Shown: positions 8,398 through 18,588 of the stretch, piece after piece
Layout of the letters: every line of letters starts with the position of its first letter
How positions within the stretch are numbered: the first letter of the stretch is position 1
Made by a program: the position numbers and the translations under genes
Notes under the pieces: generated by a model
The model's database searches: none
The model's input: only the letters and a program-made list of their open reading frames with translations
What the model was told of the DNA's origin: nothing
Source of the DNA: Kosakonia radicincitans DSM 16656
GTDB taxonomy: Bacteria; Pseudomonadota; Gammaproteobacteria; Enterobacterales; Enterobacteriaceae
Assembly: GCF_000280495.2 (NCBI RefSeq)
Contig: NZ_CP018016.1
Location: 3,534,001-3,598,000 of the forward strand
Length of the DNA stretch: 64,000 nt
Direction of reading: 5' to 3'

Positions 8398-9468
8398 TCA
8401 ATCAAATGACGTCTGGCAAAGATGAAGTTACTACACCAGGCGTGGACAGTGCGTCCAATCTCTATAAAAGAAGCGATTCTTTTTTAGCACTACTGCATTG
8501 ACCATTATACATACTTCAAAGTGCAGCTTTGAGCGTGGAGCTATATCAGCAATAAATAGTTTTATCTTTTATTTCGTTCATAAAGAACCGGACGCGTGAT
8601 AAACCGAAAACATGTCCGAATATATTTATTATTCTCCCCGACAAAATAAAGACAAGTGAACTAGTCTTAAACATTCCTTCAATGTAATTATGTTGGCACA
8701 TACCACTTCAAATAAACATATTAGTTAATCAGTAAGATATCGTTCCTGACAGCATCTGTGCCAGCTTAAGATCTTATTCACTCTAAACACCCCGCATACT
8801 CTTTGCCTGTTATTCACCCTTCCCATACGTTAAAGAAAGTTATCACTTTCAATAATTGAATCCGGACATGATAATTTTCACCCTCTCCATATAATTTATT
8901 ACGCAATGAAATATAAAAACCATGAAACATTCTCATTACCTCTAACTCCCAACACCATTGTTTAACTCCAAAAAAATCACTATAGCCACCCTACTATTTA
9001 TAAAATATATAGCTGCATATGACATATTTACACCAGCCGCAGACAAATTACTCACTGGTCTTATCTTCTCTACCATCATAAAACACAAACAACAATTTTA
9101 TATAAGGTTTAGCTGTGATAAAAACATGTTAATAAAATCAATTTTTCATTGAAAAACAACAAAAAATGATACTTTCCAAAATTAACAACCAGCCAACATT
9201 TATTATTTAATCACATCCTAAAAACTTTTCCTTTTCTAATGAAATTTTATAAGACAATAATGACTTCACGAAATCGAGTGGCGCACAAAAAACTTTCTCT
9301 TTTCAGGTTTAAAGCATCATTAATTCTGAATGTCGAACAATAATTATTATACATGCATCACTTGGATTCTTCGTTAATACAGAACTCGCATATGCAATAT
9401 TGATGGATATAACCATTGATACATAGCGATTAAATAACAAATTGATATATAAATAACTGAGGTATTTT
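8398..9468. other. Long AT-rich leader region of ecp operon
   Basis: About 1.07 kb of strongly AT-rich DNA before ecpA. It holds no convincing gene; a 64-codon frame at 8958 is compositionally random. The ecp promoter must lie here. AT-rich leaders of this kind are typical H-NS targets upstream of fimbrial operons; that is an inference. Confidence 0.5.
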
Positions 9469-10044
9469 ATGAAACGCAATGTAATTGCACTTGCTTTACT
9501 GGCTTCCTTTGCAGCTGGCTCCGTGCAGGCCGCCCAGATGGGTCAATCTATCGCTACCTGGTCTGCTACGGCGAAAAAAGATACGACCAGCTCGCTGGTT
9601 GTCACTCCACTCGGCAGCCTGACCTTTCAGTACGCTGATGGCGTTAAAGGTTTTAACACGCAAAAAGGTCTCTTTGATGTCGCTATTGAAGGCGATTCAA
9701 CCGCTACCGCATTCAAACTGTCCTCTCGCCTGATCAGCAATACGCTGACTCAGCTTGATGGCTCCGGCTCCACGCTGAATGTTGCCGTGCATTACATGGG
9801 CGAAGAAGTTAAACAAAACGCGGACACTATTATGGTGGATACCACCAGTAATAAAAATGGTGGCCTGAGCATTCTTGCCACCGACTTCAGCAAGACGGGT
9901 CGTGTAACCGCGCAAGACGCATTCACCTTCTCTATCGCCAACGGTACGACGGATGGTACGACTGCCGCTACTGATATGAGCCAACTGCCAGAAGGGATCT
10001 GGAGCGGCGATATCAGCGTTCAGTTCGACGCTACCTGGAGCTAA
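9469..10044 (+). CDS. ecpA: EcpA, major pilin of the E. coli common pilus
   Basis: A 191-residue pilin with a signal peptide ending VQAAQ. The mature protein matches EcpA/MatB closely: [13 protein letters not shown] near the start, [34 protein letters not shown], and the C-terminal GIWSGD(I/V)SVQFDATW strand. EcpA subunits polymerise into the pilus shaft used for adhesion and biofilm. It is the first gene of a five-gene operon and is followed by a hairpin that may favour its expression over the downstream genes. The start has AGGTATTTT before the ATG. Full length, no defects. Confidence 0.95.
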   Translation: MKRNVIALALLASFAAGSVQAAQMGQSIATWSATAKKDTTSSLVVTPLGSLTFQYADGVKGFNTQKGLFDVAIEGDSTATAFKLSSRLISNTLTQLDGSGSTLNVAVHYMGEEVKQNADTIMVDTTSNKNGGLSILATDFSKTGRVTAQDAFTFSIANGTTDGTTAATDMSQLPEGIWSGDISVQFDATWS

Positions 10045-10055
10045 TTCTTTTCCAG

Positions 10056-10077
10056 CAGGGGCGTAATAACGCCCCTG
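10056..10077 (+). terminator. Intercistronic hairpin ecpA-ecpB
   Basis: A 9-bp perfect stem (CAGGGGCGT/ACGCCCCTG) with an AATA loop directly after ecpA and before ecpB. There is no long T-tract, so it could be a partial terminator or an RNase-blocking structure. Such elements help keep the major pilin in excess over chaperone and usher; the role here is inferred. Confidence 0.6.
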
Positions 10078-10100
10078 TTCAACTCTTTGGCGATATATCT

Positions 10101-10769
10101 ATGAAAAATACGATTCTGGCGACTCTATTATTTGTAAGTGGCGCGGCACCAGTATATGCGCTCGATGTTGGTGACATATCTTCATTTATGTACAGCGATG
10201 CGACTATTATTAATAAAACGATAAAAAACCCAACCACCACCGGACGGCTGGTGAATATTCGCATCGAAAGAATTAATTCGCCACAGAGTGACGGTAAAAC
10301 AATACCCATGGAAAGTAAGGATGAATTGTTACTCTCACCAGGAAGCCTGCTGCTTCCGGCTGAAAGTAATGAAACGATTCGTTTTTACTATAATGGCCCG
10401 CAGGACGACAAAGAAAGATATTATCGCATTATTTGGTTTGACCAGGCGCTCAGTAATGCATCAAAAAATAACGCAACTCGTTATGCTGTTGCAACCGCAT
10501 CCGCTCGTATTAGTACAATACTTGTCGTCGCCCCGCGAAAAATAAAATACGACTACCAATATTCAAAGGGTGTAATGAAAAACACTGGCAATGCCACGTT
10601 ACGCCTCATTGCTTATGGCCCTTGTAAAAAAACATCTGAGAAAAAAGAGTGCAAAGAAAATTATTACTTAATGCCCGGCAAAACGCGAAGTTTCTCTCTG
10701 GTGGATATCGAGAATAAGAAAGCGCGACTCGCTTTCTGGCAAGCGGACAATTTCATTCCGGTCAAATAG
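10101..10769 (+). CDS. ecpB: EcpB, periplasmic pilus chaperone
   Basis: A 222-residue secreted protein matching EcpB/YagY: signal peptide to [16 protein letters not shown] at the mature N-terminus, [41 protein letters not shown], and the ending FIPVK. EcpB is one of the two chaperone-like proteins of this alternate chaperone-usher system; it caps pilin subunits in the periplasm. Cysteines in GPCKK and KECKENYY are kept. It sits 56 bases after ecpA and 24 before ecpC in one operon. Confidence 0.93.
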   Translation: MKNTILATLLFVSGAAPVYALDVGDISSFMYSDATIINKTIKNPTTTGRLVNIRIERINSPQSDGKTIPMESKDELLLSPGSLLLPAESNETIRFYYNGPQDDKERYYRIIWFDQALSNASKNNATRYAVATASARISTILVVAPRKIKYDYQYSKGVMKNTGNATLRLIAYGPCKKTSEKKECKENYYLMPGKTRSFSLVDIENKKARLAFWQADNFIPVK

Positions 10770-10793
10770 TATTTTCACTAACGAGCCGTTATT

Positions 10794-13313
10794 GTGGATA
10801 AGAAGATTTTACAAACTATCATCACGTGTACTGTGGTTCTGTTTACTGATGTAAACGACGCTGTTGCAAAACCATCGTTGTATCAACAAATCAATGGGGT
10901 GATGATTCCTGACGCCTTCAATAACGCATTACGTGATGGGATGAGTATACCTCTGTATATTCATTTGAATAATACAGAGGAAAAAACAGACGATCAGCGT
11001 ATTGGGCTTGCCGCAATTTGGCTTGATGAAAACTCGCTCAAAATACGGCAAGTCCAGCTTGAAGAACAGGATGGCAATGCTTCTATAAATGAGCAAACAC
11101 GTGAAAAATTAACTTCGTTAATTAATACCAGTTTTAATAGCAACCTGGCTATTCCGCTGACAAATGATGCATCATTACGTTTAAATTTCCAGCAATTAGT
11201 ACTGCAACTTGTCGTTAATAAAGAAGCACTGGGTACGTTACTGCATGACAGTAGTCAAAATATTGGCGCATCCAGTGCTGAAAACATCAGTGGTACGCTG
11301 AATTATGATCTCGGTGTTTATCACAACCAAATGCGCGGTGGTGATAACAATACCTCAAGCTATCTCTCTTTAGCGAGTGCTACAGCATTACGTGAGCACC
11401 ATTTATTAGTAGATAGCTCTATTTACGGCCTGGGCTCTGCTAATCAACAAACCGAAATTTATAAGGCCATGTACGAACGTGATTTCTCTGGTTATCGATT
11501 TGCCGGGGGAATGCTGGATGTATGGAATTTACAATCTCTCGGGCCGGTCACAGCGATCTCATCCGGTAAAATTTACGGCATGTCATGGGGAAACCAGGCA
11601 AATTCAATCAAATTTGATCATTCGTATTCCATCACGCCGCTCATTGCTTTTCTGCCTGCTGCAGGTGAGGTTCATGTTTACCGAAATAACAAGTTACTAA
11701 GCGTACAGAACTTCAATATGGGTAGCCATGAAGTGGATACTCGCGATCTGCCGTACGGTATTTATGACGTAAAGGTCGATGTTATCGTCAATGGCAAAGT
11801 TACGAGCAGCAACATTCAAAATGTGAATAAATTGCTCACCGGAATCCGTACGGCCGATATGCCCTTAAGCTGGCAGATCTGGGGTGGCAGCATGTATATG
11901 GACGACTGGGTTCATGAAAACGGAAACATTCAGCAGGCGAAAAATACAATACTGACGGGGGTTTCTGCGTCCGGTGGTCTTCACACAATAAACTGGATGG
12001 CGTCGGGATATCACTATAATAACGTCGCAGTGGCTGAAGGCAATTTTTCCTGGCCAGTTGCGGACGTGCTCCAGTTGGGTATGCAAAACATGTTTGCTAC
12101 CGATGGATCATGGAGCTTTATTAGTAATATAAATGCAACGCTTCCTGGTGGATTTAGTAATGTGTGGTTAAGCCGGGAAAAAACGGTGATTGGCCGTACC
12201 CTGCGTCGTAACAGTACGGACAATACCGCAGTAGGTTTATCCCTGAATATGAATACGCTGTGGTCAAAGTTAGGTACACTGTCGGCAAGCTACAACAGTA
12301 ATAATCAGTACAACACGCATAATTACACTGTTGATTACAGCCAGTCACTGTATAGCGGCCGTTTTGGTTCACTTGGGCTGCGAGGCGGGATACAACAATA
12401 TTCTTACGGAAGTCACTCCGGCGCCAACAATACGCAAAAATTTATCGCGCTCGATTTTTCACTGCCGTTAGGCAACTGGATCCAGACCGGTATGACGCAT
12501 CAGAGTGGGTATACTACGGCGAATATTTCGGCGCAAAAACAGTTCGACGAGGGCATTATTCGTACTGCTGGAGCAGATGTTTCACGCGCCATTTCCGGCG
12601 ACATCGGTAATAATAAAACGTTAAGTGGTGGAGCATGGACACGCTATGAAACACGCTACTCCTCCGGAACACTCAACCTTAATAGTAGTGCTGATGGTTA
12701 TCTTAATTCGAATATGACCTCGATAGGCAGTTTCGGCTGGCAGGCCGAGGATATTGGTGCCAGCGGTAACAATGAGGGTAATGCAGGCGTTATTTTCCAC
12801 ACCGATGTTGGGAATGACGGAAAATTGACCGCACAGATTAATGGCCGTGCTTTTCCAATGACCGGGAAATATAATTACCTGCCATTAGAACCTTATAATA
12901 AATATGACATTGAAATTATTAACAGTAAAAACTCATTAGATAGCTACGACATTTCCCGCGGCAAAAAAAGTCATCTGACACTATACCCGGGCAATGTCGT
13001 GGTCATTAAACCAGAAATTAAACAAATGGTTACCGTATTTGGCAGAATTCGTGCCGAAGACGGCACACTGCTGGCCAATGCGCGCATAAATAACCATATT
13101 GGTCGTGCACGGACTGATAACAATGGTGAATTTGTCATGGATATTGATAAAAAATTCCCGGTTATTGATTTTAATTACGGCAATGATGAAAGCTGCGAGG
13201 CGGCACTGGATCTTAGCCAGGCGCGCGGCGCGGTATGGGTCGGCGATATTACATGCCAGGGTCTGAAAAGCTTTGCCAGCCTGATGCCGACAGGAGAACA
13301 CAATGAAAGTTAA
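10794..13313 (+). CDS. ecpC: EcpC, outer-membrane usher
   Basis: An 839-residue usher matching EcpC/YagX along its length: [10 protein letters not shown] at the mature start, ALREHH, GLSWGNQA-like region ([10 protein letters not shown]), [18 protein letters not shown] plug-region strand, and a C-terminal carboxypeptidase-like domain ([20 protein letters not shown]) ending GEHNES. Ushers form the outer-membrane pore through which EcpA and the EcpD tip are assembled. The start is GTG at 10794 with only a weak ribosome site. The signal peptide is short but hydrophobic. The gene overlaps ecpD by 11 bases. Confidence 0.93.
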   Translation: MDKKILQTIITCTVVLFTDVNDAVAKPSLYQQINGVMIPDAFNNALRDGMSIPLYIHLNNTEEKTDDQRIGLAAIWLDENSLKIRQVQLEEQDGNASINEQTREKLTSLINTSFNSNLAIPLTNDASLRLNFQQLVLQLVVNKEALGTLLHDSSQNIGASSAENISGTLNYDLGVYHNQMRGGDNNTSSYLSLASATALREHHLLVDSSIYGLGSANQQTEIYKAMYERDFSGYRFAGGMLDVWNLQSLGPVTAISSGKIYGMSWGNQANSIKFDHSYSITPLIAFLPAAGEVHVYRNNKLLSVQNFNMGSHEVDTRDLPYGIYDVKVDVIVNGKVTSSNIQNVNKLLTGIRTADMPLSWQIWGGSMYMDDWVHENGNIQQAKNTILTGVSASGGLHTINWMASGYHYNNVAVAEGNFSWPVADVLQLGMQNMFATDGSWSFISNINATLPGGFSNVWLSREKTVIGRTLRRNSTDNTAVGLSLNMNTLWSKLGTLSASYNSNNQYNTHNYTVDYSQSLYSGRFGSLGLRGGIQQYSYGSHSGANNTQKFIALDFSLPLGNWIQTGMTHQSGYTTANISAQKQFDEGIIRTAGADVSRAISGDIGNNKTLSGGAWTRYETRYSSGTLNLNSSADGYLNSNMTSIGSFGWQAEDIGASGNNEGNAGVIFHTDVGNDGKLTAQINGRAFPMTGKYNYLPLEPYNKYDIEIINSKNSLDSYDISRGKKSHLTLYPGNVVVIKPEIKQMVTVFGRIRAEDGTLLANARINNHIGRARTDNNGEFVMDIDKKFPVIDFNYGNDESCEAALDLSQARGAVWVGDITCQGLKSFASLMPTGEHNES

Positions 13314-14946
13314 TCTTTCACGCCTTTTATTTTTGATTATTTTTTATGCTATCGCCTCTCCCGCTAACGCGGCGGTGACAAAAATAAGTTACGCCGATGC
13401 CCCAACACGTAATTTTATTTTCGTCGAAAACGATACCGATGATAACTATTTTGTTACACCAGCTGGCGTGCGGGATCCGCGAATGACTGGTTCAAACCGT
13501 TGGACGGGTCTGAAATATAACGGTTCGGGTTCCATGTATCAAACCAGCCTCGGTTATATTGATAATGGCTATAACACAATAATCGGTGATGAATATCAAT
13601 TCGATATGTGGCTGACGAATGCCCCCGCCTCCAACCTGCTTGTCGGTATGCGTTGTATCAACTGGTACAGCGGCTGCGATATGGCAACCTCTCTACTTCC
13701 GGCGACGTATACGGATAGTCAGGGTTTCTATGGCGTGGACGTAACGTCAGGCGGTACAAAATGGGCGCACGGAATGATGTCAGATCAGTTTTATCATTAT
13801 TTGAACAATTTTCCCGTCGGCCAGACATTCTCAATGACCATAAATACATGCCGGACCGAGGACTCCTATGATCCCAGAATGGGCCAGCGCTGTCGCGATA
13901 TGCCCAGCGGTACCTGGTATGAGCGTACTGTGTCCCATACCAAAGCTGCACATTTCAAATTCTTCAGTACCAATTCGATATCAGAGATCTTCTTTAATAC
14001 CGACGGAACGCCAACAATAGGTGAAGGCAATGCAGATTGCCGGATGCAGGTGATCGGGAGTGTTTCAGGCATTGCCTGCAAGGTTGTTACTTACACGTTA
14101 AATCATAATGGTATTAGCGACACCGATGTGCGTTTTTTCCCGGCAATATCCCATGCCGGGCTGGAATCAGCCATCAGAGCAGCGGATATGCAATTCAGCC
14201 TTGATGGCGCAAGCTGGCAAACAGTATCAGGCATAACGCATTACTACACGTTTAATGCGATGAAAGGACATAACTCAATTTATGTCTTTTTCTCAAATAA
14301 TTTTTTTAAGGAGATGATTAATCAAGGCGTTAACGGTGGCAACTTACGTGATTTAGTGACTTTCCGTTTAAGAAACCTCACCGCACCGGAATCGGGCTGG
14401 TATGAGTTTTCAACCTCCGCACAACTTATCTTTAAACCGACGAATTTTAGCATCAGTATTATCCCGGCCGATTTTATAGCTAATCCCAGCAGGTCCGGAA
14501 CCGTTGGCTCAGGTAATCCCGATCTCGATTTTGATTATCTTGTTACCACAAATGGAAAAACGGCTGCGGATATGGTCTTAGTTAGTGTCAGCGGCCCGAC
14601 ACAAACTATAAATGGCCGCCCCTGGTGTATATTCAGTTCAAAAGATGGCAAAACGCAGGTGCCCTTCCCTGGTATCGTGAGTTTTGCCACCTCCAGCGGA
14701 AATCGCGAAGTGGTCGATGTGGGCTGCGACGGGCAGTGGCGTGACATGACCAATGCATTATGGGCATCGACCCCCCTGGCGCTGGCAAACGGCGAAACCG
14801 GTGTAACAAGAAAATCAACTGTCCGCTTTTCCATCCCTATGAACGATCCACAATCATTGAAAACCCTCAATAATGCTAGCTGGTATGGAGATGTCAGCGC
14901 TTCGGGGAAAGTTACCGTAATGGCGATGTGGCAAAATGCAAGGTAA
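13303..14946 (+). CDS. ecpD: EcpD, pilus tip adhesin
   Basis: A 547-residue secreted protein, exactly the usual EcpD/YagW length. A signal peptide ends at ANAAV. Shared landmarks are TxxxADAPxRxFx[32 protein letters not shown], and the C-terminal half with [19 protein letters not shown] and the last strand [12 protein letters not shown], which resembles a pilin donor/acceptor domain. EcpD is the polymerising tip adhesin that binds host or plant surfaces. It overlaps both ecpC and ecpE by 11 bases, so translation is probably coupled. Confidence 0.93.
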   Translation: MKVNLSRLLFLIIFYAIASPANAAVTKISYADAPTRNFIFVENDTDDNYFVTPAGVRDPRMTGSNRWTGLKYNGSGSMYQTSLGYIDNGYNTIIGDEYQFDMWLTNAPASNLLVGMRCINWYSGCDMATSLLPATYTDSQGFYGVDVTSGGTKWAHGMMSDQFYHYLNNFPVGQTFSMTINTCRTEDSYDPRMGQRCRDMPSGTWYERTVSHTKAAHFKFFSTNSISEIFFNTDGTPTIGEGNADCRMQVIGSVSGIACKVVTYTLNHNGISDTDVRFFPAISHAGLESAIRAADMQFSLDGASWQTVSGITHYYTFNAMKGHNSIYVFFSNNFFKEMINQGVNGGNLRDLVTFRLRNLTAPESGWYEFSTSAQLIFKPTNFSISIIPADFIANPSRSGTVGSGNPDLDFDYLVTTNGKTAADMVLVSVSGPTQTINGRPWCIFSSKDGKTQVPFPGIVSFATSSGNREVVDVGCDGQWRDMTNALWASTPLALANGETGVTRKSTVRFSIPMNDPQSLKTLNNASWYGDVSASGKVTVMAMWQNAR

Positions 14947-15616
14947 ATTCATTCACTCTCTTTTCGTTCTGCTGATGCTACTACTGGCACCAGCAGGTTG
15001 CCTGGCTATTTCGGTTGGCGACATGACGTTTTCCATGCCAGCAGAAAAAAGTATGGTTGCCAAATATGTGATGAACAATAGTAAGGGAGCGCGCCTTTAC
15101 CGCGTGAATATCCGATCTATTGACAGACCCGGAGAGCAGGAAGTCTCCTCACGCGCTGCTGATGGAGAATTGTTGTTCACACCGCGACAGATACTACTTC
15201 AACCTGGGGAAAATCATTTTTTCAAATTCTTTTATCATGGCCCGACTGATGATAAAGAGCGTTACTATCGCGTCTCTTTTGCGGAGATACCGCCACAGAA
15301 TCGTACCACGCGTCATTCATCTCAAAGTACTGTCGGCATGATGCCCGTTATCGTAATGGACACTATTCTTGTTGTCCGGCCGCGTGATACCCATTTCAAA
15401 TGGGAGTTTGAGCGTCAACAAGGGGTATTCAAAAACAGTGGAAATACCTGGTTTAAGCTAATAACTAAACCCCGCTGCGATTCAACAGAAGAGGATGGCA
15501 AAGCCTGGTATATGCGTCCTGGTGATATCATTCATCAGCCAGTGCTTAGAACTTCTGCGCAAATATTTATCACCTACAATGATAAATTCATAAAGATAAT
15601 AAGCATGTGCAATTAA
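14936..15616 (+). CDS. ecpE: EcpE, second pilus chaperone
   Basis: A 226-residue periplasmic chaperone matching EcpE: signal peptide to [66 protein letters not shown]-like strand (NSGNTWFKLITKPRCDSTEE) and WYMRPGD near the end. It resembles EcpB in fold and is thought to assist EcpD assembly. It overlaps ecpD by 11 bases and ends the operon. No clear terminator follows; the next 290 bases are AT-rich. Confidence 0.92.
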   Translation: MQGKFIHSLFVLLMLLLAPAGCLAISVGDMTFSMPAEKSMVAKYVMNNSKGARLYRVNIRSIDRPGEQEVSSRAADGELLFTPRQILLQPGENHFFKFFYHGPTDDKERYYRVSFAEIPPQNRTTRHSSQSTVGMMPVIVMDTILVVRPRDTHFKWEFERQQGVFKNSGNTWFKLITKPRCDSTEEDGKAWYMRPGDIIHQPVLRTSAQIFITYNDKFIKIISMCN

Positions 15617-15910
15617 TGCCTCTCTTAAATTCCGCGTCCACCCTTAATTAATTCTTAATAAGGCATTTAAGATATACAAAAAGACAATAAATCGAGCGCG
15701 ACGAGCCACTAATAAATTGTGTAACCCTCTGAAAAACTAGTTTCATTAACTATAAACTATTCAGAGCTTCAATTAATTAAAAATCGGCAGCTGAATTACA
15801 TATAAAAATCATGGAAAACAAGTCAATGGTATGGTCAAATATTTAAATGAGATTCACACAGATAAACCTGTCATTAAAGGGACACATCCAATGGCTGTGT
15901 TGTAGCGTAT
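15617..15910. other. AT-rich spacer
   Basis: About 290 bases between ecpE and the CadC-like gene. AT-rich with TTAATTAATTC-type tracts. It probably contains the promoter of the membrane regulator. No gene or clear hairpin seen. Confidence 0.45.
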
Positions 15911-16810
15911 ATGCACTGGATTATTAACGATAACATTGAATTCAGACCGGAACTGAAAAAGCTTATTTCGGTGAGCAACCCTGAAATAAACGTCACACTG
16001 ACAGCCCCCGCCAGTCGTTGTTTGTTGCTTCTGCTTGAGGCTTCACCTGAAATTGTTCTCCAGCAAGATTTCTTCAAAAAAGTGTGGGAAGAAGAAGGCA
16101 TGCTGGTTCCAACAAATACGTTATATCAAAATATCTCGATCGTGCGTCGCGGGTTGCGGGCAGTTGGCGAAACGGATAGCCGATTGATTGCAACCATTCC
16201 CAGAAAAGGTTTTCAAATTGACGACAGTGTGAAAATCAAAAGGCAGGACAAATCTAACGCAGCGGTTACATCTGAAACCGACATTACCAGCGTCGATATT
16301 CCCGCAGACGCAAAATATGAAGATCCTGTTATTACCCACGGGAACGCCGCGAACCAGTCGACATGGTCAGCGCTAAACCCGCATATCAATGAGTATGAAC
16401 AGAATCCGCTGTCAACGCCGGGAACTGCAAGCAAACCCGCGCGATTCGCTGGCTGGCGTTTATCCGCAGTGATTATATTAGCCGCTTTTGCCACGGGTTT
16501 GCTGATAATTGCGTACTCTTTACCATTCGGTAAGACACCTGTTTTCTTTGATAACTATAACTTTGTTGAAAATGACAATGGCTGTCAGATTTATATTAAA
16601 GATGATACGCATGATAGCAGAGATTATTATCAGAGATATAAAAATTTGATTAAGAATACCGGACTGAACTGTAAGATTTATCCCTGGATCTATTTTCCAG
16701 TATCAGCAACATCACCAACACTTACTGCATTAGCCTGTAAGAGAGACTTTAAAAACTCCGCTTCACCGGGTTGTATTTCACTCTATTTCAGAGGAGTACA
16801 GAGTGAATAG
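15911..16810 (+). CDS. CadC-like membrane-anchored winged-helix regulator
   Basis: A 299-residue protein with an N-terminal OmpR/CadC-type winged-helix domain (residues 1-105: WIINDNIEFRPEL, a TAPASRCLLLLLE helix, NTLYQNISIVRRGLR recognition helix, IATIPRKGFQI wing). A linker leads to one transmembrane segment near residues 185-207 (LSAVIILAAFATGLLIIAYS) and a short periplasmic domain with three to four cysteines. Such one-component regulators sense periplasmic cues and bind DNA directly from the membrane. The gene directly follows the ecp operon and overlaps the FidL-like gene, its probable partner. Targets are unknown; the pilus is a reasonable guess. Confidence 0.82.
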   Translation: MHWIINDNIEFRPELKKLISVSNPEINVTLTAPASRCLLLLLEASPEIVLQQDFFKKVWEEEGMLVPTNTLYQNISIVRRGLRAVGETDSRLIATIPRKGFQIDDSVKIKRQDKSNAAVTSETDITSVDIPADAKYEDPVITHGNAANQSTWSALNPHINEYEQNPLSTPGTASKPARFAGWRLSAVIILAAFATGLLIIAYSLPFGKTPVFFDNYNFVENDNGCQIYIKDDTHDSRDYYQRYKNLIKNTGLNCKIYPWIYFPVSATSPTLTALACKRDFKNSASPGCISLYFRGVQSE

Positions 16811-17285
16811 CAAGAAAACAATTCTATTCAGCTTTATATTTTTAATCGCTGGCGTAGTCGCAGGTTATCTTTATTATCTGTTCGTCGCATCATCTGGCTA
16901 TACGGAAACATGCTCAGCCTCAGTGATTGTTTATAACAAAAACATACAGGCTAATTTCACTCTCGACTTTATGTATAACAGAGAGGCTAAACGCGGTGTT
17001 ATATCCGTAAGCGGCGGTTATATGGAGGACAACAAACCGACAGAAACGATCAGGCGAGATGTATCTTATACATGGACTGAAAACCGTCACTCCTATCATT
17101 TTACGTCAACCATGGTGAATAAAGTGGACAGTATCGAAACTGCCACTGATGAAGTTATCGCAACCGTGCTGCCAGATTTTTATGTCTACCCCAATAAAGA
17201 GATAAACTATTCCATTCGCCCACAGGGCAAAAATGGTTTTTTGTTTGTCATTGGCAAACGTCCGCTGTTTTTATGCGCTCGCTGA
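16803..17285 (+). CDS. FidL-like membrane-anchored periplasmic protein
   Basis: A 160-residue protein with one N-terminal membrane segment (ILFSFIFLIAGVVAGYLYYLF) and a periplasmic domain containing CSASVIVYN and a C-terminal LFLCAR. The size, single anchor and position after a CadC-like gene fit the FidL-like family, which accompanies membrane-bound winged-helix regulators in enterobacteria. It likely modulates sensing by the regulator. The start is GTG with GAGGAG upstream and overlaps the preceding stop by eight bases, so the two are coupled. Confidence 0.7.
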   Translation: MNSKKTILFSFIFLIAGVVAGYLYYLFVASSGYTETCSASVIVYNKNIQANFTLDFMYNREAKRGVISVSGGYMEDNKPTETIRRDVSYTWTENRHSYHFTSTMVNKVDSIETATDEVIATVLPDFYVYPNKEINYSIRPQGKNGFLFVIGKRPLFLCAR

Positions 17286-17295
17286 GGTGATAGCA

Positions 17296-17318
17296 CAGGG
17301 AGACGTATCGTCTCCCTG
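17296..17318. terminator. Strong inverted repeat between convergent genes
   Basis: A 10-bp perfect stem (CAGGGAGACG/CGTCTCCCTG) with a TAT loop, between the FidL-like gene and the leftward hpx operon end. Probably a bidirectional terminator; T-tracts are short. Confidence 0.65.
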
Positions 17319-17340
17319 CCGGGCACTCCATTAACACCTA

Positions 17341-18588
17341 TTATGCCGCTTCCGCCAGCGCTCTTACCGCTCGCCCAAACGCCTCGATGGCCAGTGCAAC
17401 ATCTTCCACCTGTACCGATTCCGCCGGATGGTGGCTAATCCCGCCTTTGCAGCGCACAAACAGCATACCAACCGGCCAGCGTTCCGCCATGGCGATGGCA
17501 TCATGCCCTGCGCCGCTCGGTAACGACAGCGTCTCACCCTGTACAACCTGCACCGCATCGGCAAGCAACGTTTGCAGCTTTTGATCACAGGGCGTAGCGG
17601 CAATACGGTAAAACTCCTCGGCGCTGAATTGCAGATGGCGGCGCGCCGCAATGACCTGCGCCATCGCCAGCAATTCATTGAGTAACGCATCAAGTGGCGC
17701 ATCCTGCGGGCCACGGATATCAAGCGATAGCGACACCTCGCCGGGGATGACATTCACCGCGCCAGGCAGAACCCGCATATTCCCTACGGTAGCCACCAGA
17801 TTACCGCCCTGTTGTTGCGTGGTGCTCTCAACGGCGACCATCCATTCGGCCGCCGCGGCCAACGCATCTTTCCGGTGACTCATCGGCACCGTGCCAGCAT
17901 GTCCGGCTTCGCCGGTAAAGCGGCAATTTAGCCTGCGCGCGCCATTGATCGCCTCGACCACGCCCAGCGCCAGCCCAGCCTGTTCCAGGCACGGCCCCTG
18001 TTCAATATGCAATTCGAGATAGTTACTGAAGGCCGCCGCATCGCGCGCCGCCTGCGGGATCCTTTGCGGATCCAGCCCGGCATCCACCATCGCCTGCGCC
18101 ACGCTAATCCCCCCGGCATCAGTTTGCGTAAGCCAGTGTGCTGGCCAGCTTCCGGTCAACCCGCGGCTTCCCAGCAAAGTGATACCAAAACGCGTTCCCT
18201 CTTCATCACAAAAACCGACAATCTCGATCGCCTGCGCCAGACGTAATCCCTGCTGATGCAGGCTCTGTACTACTTCGATGGCCGTCAGCACTCCGAGCAT
18301 CCCGTCATAACGCCCGGCGTTACGCACAGTATCAAGATGCGAACCAAGCAACACTGCAGGAGCGCCTTCCTGTGCCGCCTCATAGCGACCACAAATATTG
18401 CCCACGCTGTCCTGCCAGACGAGCATTCCCGCCTGGCGCATCCACTCCGCAACCCGCTGGTTGGCCTGTAAATGCTGTGTGGAAAGATAAACACGGGTCA
18501 GCGCATCCGGTGTTTCACTGATTGCTGCCAGTTCATCAGCGCGGGACATCACACGTGCTGCCGCCTCCAGGCGTGTCGGTTGAATCAT
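17341..18588 (-). CDS. hpxK: Allantoate amidohydrolase
   Basis: A 415-residue M20-family metallo-amidohydrolase of the allantoate/beta-ureidopropionase type. Metal ligands are visible: GSHLDTV, GRYDGMLGV, the Glu pair in FCDEEGTRF, and HIEQGP; a C-terminal SGAGHDA motif completes the site. It hydrolyses allantoate to ureidoglycine with release of ammonia and CO2. It is the last gene of the hpxF-K-type operon and its ATG overlaps the hpxJ stop by one base (TGATG), which implies translational coupling. An upstream in-frame ATG inside hpxJ is less likely. Cytoplasmic. Confidence 0.92.
   Translation of the reverse strand: MIQPTRLEAAARVMSRADELAAISETPDALTRVYLSTQHLQANQRVAEWMRQAGMLVWQDSVGNICGRYEAAQEGAPAVLLGSHLDTVRNAGRYDGMLGVLTAIEVVQSLHQQGLRLAQAIEIVGFCDEEGTRFGITLLGSRGLTGSWPAHWLTQTDAGGISVAQAMVDAGLDPQRIPQAARDAAAFSNYLELHIEQGPCLEQAGLALGVVEAINGARRLNCRFTGEAGHAGTVPMSHRKDALAAAAEWMVAVESTTQQQGGNLVATVGNMRVLPGAVNVIPGEVSLSLDIRGPQDAPLDALLNELLAMAQVIAARRHLQFSAEEFYRIAATPCDQKLQTLLADAVQVVQGETLSLPSGAGHDAIAMAERWPVGMLFVRCKGGISHHPAESVQVEDVALAIEAFGRAVRALAEAA

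Noticed and set aside
8958..9152. 64-codon frame in the ecp leader
   Set aside because: AT-rich random composition, weak start, no family resemblance.
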